Positions 58,494-64,000 of a DNA stretch of 64,000 nucleotides are shown piece by piece. Both the position numbers and the translations under genes were made by a program. Numbering within the stretch: position 1 is the stretch's first letter; each line of letters begins with the position of its first letter. The notes under the pieces are model-generated. The model was not told where the DNA came from, searched no databases, and saw only the letters and a program-made list of their open reading frames with translations. The DNA is from JAGNNV01 sp031412915 (lineage in GTDB: Bacteria; Acidobacteriota; Vicinamibacteria; Fen-336; JAGNNV01), in contig JANODX010000123.1 in assembly GCA_031412915.1 (NCBI GenBank), forward strand, positions 1 through 64,000. Direction: 5' to 3'.

Positions 58494-60119
58494 CTACTGG
58501 GCCAGAATGACCTTGATTTCCGTGCGCCGGTTGAGTTGCCGCCCCGCTTCGCTGTCGTTGCTCGCCACCGGCTGAGAGGAGCCGCGACCGATGGTCTGAA
58601 AGCGCGCGGCCTCGATGTTGGGAAAATTCTTCAGGATGTAGGTCCTCACAGCCAGGGCGCGCCGCTCCGAAAGCGTCATGTTGGCGGAGGCCGCACCCGT
58701 CGAGTCCGTATTCCCTTCGACGCGGAGGTAGGTGGCCCCGAACGAGGTCATGGTGTCGCCCAAGGCATCGAGGACGAAGAACGAGCCCGGCATGATCTGA
58801 TCGGACCCGGGGGTGAAGTGGATGTCGATCTGCTTGTTGATGATCGCGCGATCCTGCGAAGACGGCGCCTTGGCCGGGACCTTCGCCTCTTCGACCTTCT
58901 CTCCCGGATAGGCCGGAGCCAGCGCGGAGATGAAACGGGTGTCGGCCCAGTCCCTGGCGTTGACGGCGCGGGTCACGAGGCCCTTCTTCCGCCAGATTAC
59001 GAAAGCGGTGTCGAAGAGAGTCTCGTAGTGGGCGCGACCGCCGGTGAGGCCATAGAACTGCGCATTGTCGGCGAAGGCGGTGAGCTTGAGCCCGGAGAGC
59101 ATGCCCGACACCGTCTCGTTGTCGAGCTTCAGCGCCTTCCCCACCACCGCGTAAGAGGTCGCGGGATCCTTGCGCATCATCTCGATGCCTTCGAACCAGC
59201 CGTGGACGAAGTCGCGCACGGTCTCGGGAGCGGAGTCGATGATGTCCTGCCGCGCGACCAGGGTATCCGCGATGATGTTGCTGGCCGCGGTCGTGGAGAC
59301 GAGGACATGCGCCTCGGCTTCACGCGCGGTCACGGCGCCTGAAAGATCCGGCTCCCAGGTCACGGCCGCGTCGACCTGCTTGGCCTTGAACATCGCGGCC
59401 GCCGCGGGAGCGTCCTGGGTGAAGATGATGCCCTTCTCGACGGCCGCCCGATCCTGCGGGGACAGGCCCGACTGCGAGAGAAGGTACAGCAGGAGGAAGT
59501 GCGAGGGCGTGAACTGGGTGCACGAGATCTTTCGGCCCTTCAGGTCTTCGATCGACTTGATGGAATTGAGCGAGACGATGCCGTCACCGCCGCGGGACCA
59601 GTCCTGCATGATGATGGACCGTGCCTTCTGATTCTGCTCGGCCAGGATCGAGGCCTCGCGCGCCCAGTTGTCGACGGTGTTCCACATGATGTCCACATCG
59701 CCGTTGCGAAAAGCCGCGAGTTTCGCCGCCGGATCCTCGAGGAGGACGAACTTCACATCGAGACCGAACTGCTTCTTGTAGAGGGAGGCCGCGGAGGCGT
59801 CCAGGCCGCCATTCGCAACGATGCCGGGCGCGTGGCCGGCCCAGGTGTTGATCGCTACCACCAGCGGACGAGAGAGCTTGCCCGCGGTGGCGAGCACCCC
59901 CGCCGTGACTCCGCTCGATCCGGCGTTGCGGCCCGGATCGGCCGGCGCATCCCGAAGGGCGCCGAAGTCGTCGGGGTTCGTGGCGCTCTCAGCCGGGGCC
60001 GCCTCTTTCCCGCCGGTCGCCCATTTGCGAATGTCGGCCCCGAAGTTCCGGAACCCGAAGTAGATGATGGTGAGCCCCAGCAGCACCATGATGAGCTTGC
60101 CCAGTGGTGTGATCTTCAT
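58494..60119 (-). CDS. Fusion of ABC substrate-binding domain (NMT1/TauA-like) and OmpA domain
   Basis: The 541-residue protein starts after a GGAGG site. Residues 7-24 are an uncleaved-looking membrane anchor (GKLIMVLLGLTIIYFGF). Residues about 82-390 are a periplasmic binding-protein domain of the nitrate/sulfonate/taurine class (PLVVAINTWAGHAPGIVANGG, DVDIMWNTVDNWAREAS, AAVTWEPDLSGAVTAREA). Residues about 420-541 are an OmpA/MotB domain with the peptidoglycan signature NMTLSERRALAVRTYIL, TDSTG Asp and NRRTEI Arg. It would hold the binding domain between inner membrane and cell wall, MotB-like. Substrate unknown. Confidence 0.92.
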   Translation of the reverse strand: MKITPLGKLIMVLLGLTIIYFGFRNFGADIRKWATGGKEAAPAESATNPDDFGALRDAPADPGRNAGSSGVTAGVLATAGKLSRPLVVAINTWAGHAPGIVANGGLDASAASLYKKQFGLDVKFVLLEDPAAKLAAFRNGDVDIMWNTVDNWAREASILAEQNQKARSIIMQDWSRGGDGIVSLNSIKSIEDLKGRKISCTQFTPSHFLLLYLLSQSGLSPQDRAAVEKGIIFTQDAPAAAAMFKAKQVDAAVTWEPDLSGAVTAREAEAHVLVSTTAASNIIADTLVARQDIIDSAPETVRDFVHGWFEGIEMMRKDPATSYAVVGKALKLDNETVSGMLSGLKLTAFADNAQFYGLTGGRAHYETLFDTAFVIWRKKGLVTRAVNARDWADTRFISALAPAYPGEKVEEAKVPAKAPSSQDRAIINKQIDIHFTPGSDQIMPGSFFVLDALGDTMTSFGATYLRVEGNTDSTGAASANMTLSERRALAVRTYILKNFPNIEAARFQTIGRGSSQPVASNDSEAGRQLNRRTEIKVILAQ

Positions 60120-60232
60120 TGTTTCGCCTCCGTGGTGTTTGGACGACGAGACTCTATCGCAGGGGCGACCCCGTGTCCGAGATCGCTCCACCCTTTCTTA
60201 GGTATTGCCTGCCCGTCGCGGGCGGTTTGAAC

Positions 60233-61042
60233 TCAGAGAGCGCCCGGCCGTCCGAAGAGGTATCCCTGCATGAGATCGCAGTGCAGGGCCGCGAGCGTAT
60301 TGCGCTCTCCTTCGGTCTCGACCCCTTCGACGATGCACTTGATTCCCAGGCGCCGGGTGAGTTCGACCAGGGAGCCCACGATGTTCCGATTTGTCGGCTT
60401 GGTGTCGACGTCGCGGATGAGCGCCTTGTCCACCTTCACGAACTGGGGGTCCATCAGAACCAGGCTCGACAGGCCAGCGTAGCCCCCGCCCAGATCGTCG
60501 AGGGCAAAGCGATACCCTTGCCCTCGCAGGACGCTCGAGCGTCTGCGCACTTCGGGCAGATCGCTGATGGGAGCCCTTTCCGTCACCTCCAGGACCACGC
60601 GGTGGGCGAACTCGGCAAGGTCGTCCCCGCCTTCGACCAGAGGGCCCAGCAGCTCCTCCACGTCGACGTTGACGAACAGGGTCACATGCTTGTTTCGGCG
60701 AAGGCTGCCGGAGGCGCGATTGTGGACCACACGGCCCAGTTCGCCGATTTGGCCCACCGCCCCGGCGAGGCGCAACAGTTCCCGAGGATCGCTGACTTGC
60801 GCCTCGCCATTTCGGGCCAGCGCCTCAAAAGCGAACGGGGGCGCGCCGGGACGGGAAAGCCAGACGATCGGCTGGAAGACCAGCCACAAGGAATCGAGGG
60901 CGCGCTCAAAGAGGGCTCTTCGGTCCCGGGTCGCAAGCGTTTTCCAGGATCCCGTCTGGTCGGCCGGCGCAGCTTCGCGGGCCTGAACCGGACGAGGCAG
61001 GAACTCGGCGGGGCTGGAGACGGTAGGTTCGAGGGGCGGCAT
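60233..61042 (-). CDS. EAL-domain c-di-GMP phosphodiesterase
   Basis: The 269-residue soluble protein is one EAL domain. It keeps FEALAR (EAL), the metal residues in FVNVDVEE and LEVTERAP, the DD motif in FALDDLGGGYAGLS, the catalytic Lys in VKVDKALI, and EGVETEGE. The DDFGTG loop is here DDLGGG. It should linearise c-di-GMP. No sensor domain is attached; the first 60 residues are probably disordered. It has its own promoter and lies downstream of a regulator-membrane protein operon on the same strand. Confidence 0.92.
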   Translation of the reverse strand: MPPLEPTVSSPAEFLPRPVQAREAAPADQTGSWKTLATRDRRALFERALDSLWLVFQPIVWLSRPGAPPFAFEALARNGEAQVSDPRELLRLAGAVGQIGELGRVVHNRASGSLRRNKHVTLFVNVDVEELLGPLVEGGDDLAEFAHRVVLEVTERAPISDLPEVRRRSSVLRGQGYRFALDDLGGGYAGLSSLVLMDPQFVKVDKALIRDVDTKPTNRNIVGSLVELTRRLGIKCIVEGVETEGERNTLAALHCDLMQGYLFGRPGAL

Positions 61043-61055
61043 GGGAGGCTCGTAC

Positions 61056-61085
61056 TGTATACATACGCTACCCGTTTTGAGTCAA
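61056..61085 (-). promoter_or_regulatory. Promoter of EAL gene with TGTATACATAC motif
   Basis: Toward the EAL gene: TTGACT (61085-61080), 18-bp spacer, TATACA (61061-61056), then the ATG 14 bp on, so the leader would be very short. The -10 region lies inside TGTATACATAC (plus-strand 61056-61066), which recurs at 63097-63107 before the GAF-Fis gene. Confidence 0.55.
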
Positions 61086-61086
61086 A

Positions 61087-61809
61087 CTATTTCTCGGATT
61101 TTTCTTCGGCTTCCCCGCCGGCCTCGTCCCCTCCCAGGGTGCGGAGACCTTCGGGGAGGGAGGCCCTGTCGGTGGCGGCCGCCGATCGCATGAGTTGACG
61201 GAACGATTCCACCTGCTCGGCATCGAGGGCGCGGAAGTCATGAAGCGAATCGCCGAAGGTCTGATAGGGCTCCGCCTCCGAGGGTTCGATCGAGGCGCGA
61301 ATCCGGCTTCCCCGAATGCTTCGCACCACAAGGCGGACGCCGAAGCCGATGACGGCCAGGCGAAATCGAAATCGCTCCTGATAGCTGTTCAGAAGCTCGT
61401 GGAGCCACCGGGCGATCATGGCCAGGGATCGCGTCTCCGCGAGCTTGAACTGTGCCGGGGCCACGGGAGGCACGGGAACGATGGCTTCGGCCATTCGAGC
61501 GTAAACGGAGAGGGCGCGCAGCCGCCGGTGGCGGTCTTCGGCCGCCTCTTCGATGGTGTCAGCGGCGATCGCGAGCAGGCGAACCGCCTCGTCATAGGAG
61601 AGGGAGGCCTTGCGCGTCAGGGCCAGACCATAGGCGTGGCTCGCTATCTCCGTGTCCTCGGCCAGACGGCTTCGGAGGGCCTCCGTGGCCTTCTCCGCGC
61701 GCCCTGAGAGGACGAAACCCCAGCGCTTGAGGGCGCGGGTTCGGTCGAACCGGCCAAAGACCAGCACCACGACGGCCGCGGCGACGGCCGCGAGGATGAC
61801 CGGGGTCAC
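61087..61809 (-). CDS. Membrane-anchored helical protein, unknown
   Basis: This roughly 240-residue protein starts at GTG 61809, 7 bp after the stop of the seven-span protein gene. One N-terminal membrane segment (PVILAAVAAAVVVLVFGRF) is followed by a cytoplasmic helical domain (ATEALRSRLAEDTEIASHAYG, LARKASLSYDEAVRLLAIAAD-like helices, FRFRLAVIGFGVRLVVRSIRG). The C-terminal 20 residues are Glu-rich. I do not recognise it. An upstream start would run into the neighbouring gene. It belongs to the operon that begins with the GAF-Fis regulator. Confidence 0.75.
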   Translation of the reverse strand: MTPVILAAVAAAVVVLVFGRFDRTRALKRWGFVLSGRAEKATEALRSRLAEDTEIASHAYGLALTRKASLSYDEAVRLLAIAADTIEEAAEDRHRRLRALSVYARMAEAIVPVPPVAPAQFKLAETRSLAMIARWLHELLNSYQERFRFRLAVIGFGVRLVVRSIRGSRIRASIEPSEAEPYQTFGDSLHDFRALDAEQVESFRQLMRSAAATDRASLPEGLRTLGGDEAGGEAEEKSEK

Positions 61810-61816
61810 TGCGGGC

Positions 61817-62437
61817 TCAGTCTTTCCGCCAGGCGGCGTAGGCCAGGTATGCAACCATGACATCGTAGGCCGCGGCATTCGCCAGGTTCACTTCAGGAAC
61901 TACCCCCCAGCCCTGGCGCCGGATGATGTCCACAAGGATGACGAACACAACCTGATAGGGAACGTACGCCATAACGATCGCCTTCGTGAAAGCGGCAACC
62001 GGTATCTGGTACCAGACGATCAACAGCGAAACGCAGGTGAGGCACCAGACGCCCGCCGTGGTGACCGAAGGCTGATAGCGCCAGAACTCCGAATACGCGG
62101 CCTGCGGGGTGAGAAGGAAGACGGCCGACGTGGAGACCAGGACCAGCCCCCCGAGGACCTTTCGAGCGCTGTCGGCAATGCCTCGAAACGCCGAAAACAC
62201 CCGGAACGACAATTCGACAGACATGCCGAACAGAAGGGAGTCGTAGATGCCCTGCTTGGCCAAAAACGCGGCCGGCGTATAGCGGTTGGGAAAGAGTAGA
62301 AAAAAAGCCGTGAACCCTACCGAAGCAGCCATCAGCACCGAAAAGGAAACGCACGCCGTCGTCTTCCGCCTCCCGACAATCCCTAGAACCGCGGCGCCAG
62401 CGAGCCCGAGTCCAAGAAACGCAAGTGCTCGATGCAT
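61817..62437 (-). CDS. Polytopic membrane protein, unknown (about seven spans)
   Basis: The 206-residue protein is almost all membrane helix: ALAFLGLGLAGAAVLGIVG, SVLMAASVGFTAFFLLFP, a third span near ELSFRVF, LGGLVLVSTSAVFLL, GVWCLTCVSLLIVWY, VMAYVPYQVVFVILV and a C-terminal VMVAYLAYAAW. There are no obvious catalytic residues. It is encoded between the GAF-Fis regulator (22 bp) and the single-span protein (7 bp). A sensor or transducer role in that locus is inferred only. Confidence 0.8.
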   Translation of the reverse strand: MHRALAFLGLGLAGAAVLGIVGRRKTTACVSFSVLMAASVGFTAFFLLFPNRYTPAAFLAKQGIYDSLLFGMSVELSFRVFSAFRGIADSARKVLGGLVLVSTSAVFLLTPQAAYSEFWRYQPSVTTAGVWCLTCVSLLIVWYQIPVAAFTKAIVMAYVPYQVVFVILVDIIRRQGWGVVPEVNLANAAAYDVMVAYLAYAAWRKD

Positions 62438-62459
62438 CCGTGGGCCGGTCCCCGCAGGG

Positions 62460-63050
62460 TCAGGCGGTCAAAGGCTTCGCCAGCCGCGGCACCTTCTTGC
62501 GCGCGATCCCAAACGCGGCGAGACGCATATAAAGCGTCCGTCTGGTGACCCCCAGTTCGCGAGAGACCCTGGCGATGTTCCAGTCGTTCTCTTCCAGGAT
62601 ACGGAGGATGTTGACGCGGTTGGCGTCGGCTCGATTGACGCTTTGAGCGCGGCTCGGGACAGTCTCGCCGAGGGCGCCCACCGCCTTGGCCATTCCCAGC
62701 AGAAACGGGCGCAGTTCCTTCGCGTCCGCAGTACGCGGGTTCTCCAGATACACCCAGCCCAGGCGCGAATCACCGTCGCCCGTCACGGTGGCCAGAGCGA
62801 ACCCGGGCGCCGAGACCACCTCGCCTTTGGCCAGCCGGGCGCGATGGTCCTGGAAGCGAATGGGCAGGCTCCCAAGACCAGCCAAAGACAGCCGGTACGA
62901 AAGGAACACACTCGCGTTGTCGCCCTGGGGCACGAGGACCGCCCCGCCTTCGGCTCCGGCGACATCGCACATCTTCGCCAACAAACGATCGGCGGACCGG
63001 CGAGGGTCGTCGGCCACCAAGCTTTCAATCATTGATCCAAGTGAGTTCAT
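62460..63050 (-). CDS. GAF plus Fis-type HTH transcriptional regulator
   Basis: The 196-residue protein has an N-terminal GAF-like sensory domain (about 1-125: LAKMCDVAGAEGGAVLVPQGD, FALATVTGDGDSRLGWVYLEN). The C-terminal HTH_8 (Fis) domain is at about 145-185 (RVNILRILEENDWNIARVSRELGVTRRTLYMRL). The sigma-54 AAA module is missing, so it is not a classical enhancer-binding activator and probably acts alone on its sites. The divergent region upstream carries the palindrome at 63099-63113, a likely autoregulatory site. Confidence 0.88.
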   Translation of the reverse strand: MNSLGSMIESLVADDPRRSADRLLAKMCDVAGAEGGAVLVPQGDNASVFLSYRLSLAGLGSLPIRFQDHRARLAKGEVVSAPGFALATVTGDGDSRLGWVYLENPRTADAKELRPFLLGMAKAVGALGETVPSRAQSVNRADANRVNILRILEENDWNIARVSRELGVTRRTLYMRLAAFGIARKKVPRLAKPLTA

Positions 63051-63096
63051 AGGGCCGCAAGTCTGTCAAGAAAGGCTGGGAAAGACAAGACCTGAG

Positions 63097-63115
63097 TGTA
63101 TACATACTGTATAGT
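63097..63115. promoter_or_regulatory. Palindromic operator/promoter between regulator and 48-aa gene
   Basis: TATACA-tac-TGTATA (63099-63113) is a perfect inverted repeat in an AT island between the divergent GAF-Fis and 48-residue genes. TATAGT at 63110-63115 could be a plus-strand -10 box and TATACA a minus-strand one. The 11-mer TGTATACATAC (63097-63107) matches the EAL promoter exactly. Confidence 0.55.
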
Positions 63116-63179
63116 GTCGTCAGTCGCCCGTTCTCCGCCCTCCAACACAGGGCACATCAAAAAAAGGGAAATCAAAGTC

Positions 63180-63326
63180 ATGCGAATCTTCTGGTCGATC
63201 TTCTTTCTTGGCTCACTCCTGCTCGTTGGCTTCGATGTCACAGAGCGGCGACAACTCGGCAACAGACCCCAGGCTTCCCCGGCGATAGCCGGAGACCCTT
63301 TGGGATTTCCAACACCAAACCAATAG
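63180..63326 (+). CDS. Small secreted or membrane protein, 48 residues
   Basis: The frame starts MRIFWSIFFLGSLLLVGFDV, a signal peptide or single membrane anchor. A polar tail of 28 residues follows, ending GDPLGFPTPNQ. The -GFPTPN tail would be on the outside. Base composition near the start is much more AT-rich than the surroundings. AAAAAGGGAAA lies upstream as a possible ribosome binding site. It diverges from the GAF-Fis gene. No family recognised. Confidence 0.6.
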   Translation: MRIFWSIFFLGSLLLVGFDVTERRQLGNRPQASPAIAGDPLGFPTPNQ

Positions 63327-63450
63327 GCAGATCGGCGGGGCTGGCCACGCCGTGCGCCGGACCCGCCATCTTGTTGTCATCACGTCCCGCGGAGATTAGT
63401 GTTGCGCTTCGTTGCGGGAGACCGCAGCACTTCTTTCCCTGGGGATTTTG

Positions 63451-64000
63451 ATGACGACCACCGACGTAGACCAGCTTTCCGTAAATACCATCCGCACCCT
63501 GTCCATGGACGCGGTGCAACAGGCGAACTCCGGCCACCCGGGCACCCCCATGGCGATGGCGCCCGTCGCTTACACGCTCTGGCAGCGGCATCTGCGCTTC
63601 GATCCGAACCATCCAATCTGGCCGGACCGGGATCGTTTCGTTCTCTCGATGGGCCACGCTTCGATGCTGCTCTACTCGCTCCTGCATCTGGCGGGGGTGA
63701 AGGCGGTCAATCCAAAATACGAGACCCTGGGCGACCTGTCGGTGCCGCTCGACGACATCAAGCGGTTCCGCCAGCTCGACAGCCGTTGCCCCGGCCACCC
63801 GGAGTACCGCTGGACCTCGGGCATCGAAACGACGACCGGCCCGCTCGGGCAGGGCGTGGCCACCAGCGTCGGCATGGCCATCGCTTCGAAGTGGCTGGCC
63901 TCCCGCTACAACAAACCCGGCTTCGAGATGTTCACCCACCGCGTCTATGCCATGGCGGGCGATGGTTGCATGATGGAAGGCATCTCTCACGAGGCGGCGT
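63451..64000 (+). CDS. tkt: Transketolase, N-terminal part (cut by window end)
   Basis: Translation from ATG 63451 gives MTTTDVDQLSVNTIRTLSMD and then the thiamine-diphosphate-dependent transketolase N-domain: QANSGHPGTPMAMAPVAYTL, DRFVLSMGHASMLLYSLLHL, FRQLDSRCPGHPEY, TTGPLGQGVATSVGMA, and MAGDGCMMEGISHEAA (GDG cofactor motif) at the edge. About 183 codons are visible of roughly 660. The enzyme moves two-carbon units in the pentose phosphate or Calvin-Benson cycle. The weak TTGTCA box near 63372 is a possible promoter element. Confidence 0.97.
   Translation, partial: MTTTDVDQLSVNTIRTLSMDAVQQANSGHPGTPMAMAPVAYTLWQRHLRFDPNHPIWPDRDRFVLSMGHASMLLYSLLHLAGVKAVNPKYETLGDLSVPLDDIKRFRQLDSRCPGHPEYRWTSGIETTTGPLGQGVATSVGMAIASKWLASRYNKPGFEMFTHRVYAMAGDGCMMEGISHEAA

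Noticed and set aside
1..64000. tRNA and rRNA genes
   Set aside because: Reading for T-loop (GGTTCGANNCC) and acceptor pairs on both strands gave no complete cloverleaf, and no rRNA-like conserved stretches were seen. A tRNAscan run could overturn this.

Overview
The window is GC-rich, densely coded chromosomal DNA from a Gram-negative bacterium. An OmpA-type peptidoglycan-binding domain, PspA, MATE efflux and an acyl-phosphate-dependent plsY/gpsA pair support this. The mix of genes (a non-pyrrolysine MttB-type corrinoid methyltransferase operon, 1-Cys peroxiredoxin, GAF-Fis regulator, many TPR and ATPase genes, long co-directional blocks with ATGA or GTGA overlaps) suggests an uncultivated soil or sediment lineage such as Acidobacteriota, Methylomirabilota/Rokubacteria or Myxococcota. 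This placement is inference; the window has no rRNA or other clean marker. I saw no tRNA, rRNA, phage, insertion sequence or CRISPR. GTG and TTG starts are frequent.

1-14.8 kb is metabolic: an M55 peptidase, a cupin, a VOC protein, a peroxiredoxin and an SDR, then a six-gene minus-strand operon (10506 to 4631). The operon encodes an MttB-family methyltransferase, a corrinoid protein, a RACo-type reductive activator, a MetH-activation-like protein, a homocysteine S-methyltransferase and a 112-residue unknown. Together these could move a methyl group from an unidentified methylamine to homocysteine. Two more SDRs, an APC permease and an aldo/keto reductase follow. A 35-bp promoter-like element lies upstream of the VOC, mttB and aldo/keto reductase genes.

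15-26 kb holds pdxA, a secreted serine hydrolase, an actin-like ATPase and a membrane-anchored amidase (minus strand). These diverge from a plus-strand set: tandem GNAT, TPR protein, a predicted envelope-spanning TPR/STAND NTPase, a second STAND NTPase and an 82-residue protein.

26-38 kb is a minus-strand block of about 11.6 kb: pgpA-cinA-plsY-gpsA (phospholipid synthesis), an FHA-GAF-adenylate cyclase, an HD-GYP protein, a TPR protein, ftsY and ribD-ribE-ribBA. A repeat-containing gap and a zinc-ribbon/RDD membrane protein follow, then moaE-moaA, two methyltransferases, a MATE transporter, a SEC-C protein and smpB.

45.3-53.7 kb starts with a tandem array of roughly 290-bp units built around a short palindrome-derived motif. 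It continues with an ABC-F ATPase, a MutM-type glycosylase and a four-gene PspA operon that ends in a Vps4/spastin-like AAA ATPase with an unusual Walker A motif.

53.7-64 kb is a minus-strand series: a substrate-binding protein fused to OmpA, an ABC permease and ATPase, a secreted protein, an FAD oxidoreductase and a DUF362 protein. A small regulatory locus follows (GAF-Fis regulator, two membrane proteins, EAL phosphodiesterase) whose two promoter regions share an 11-bp motif. The window ends inside a transketolase gene.
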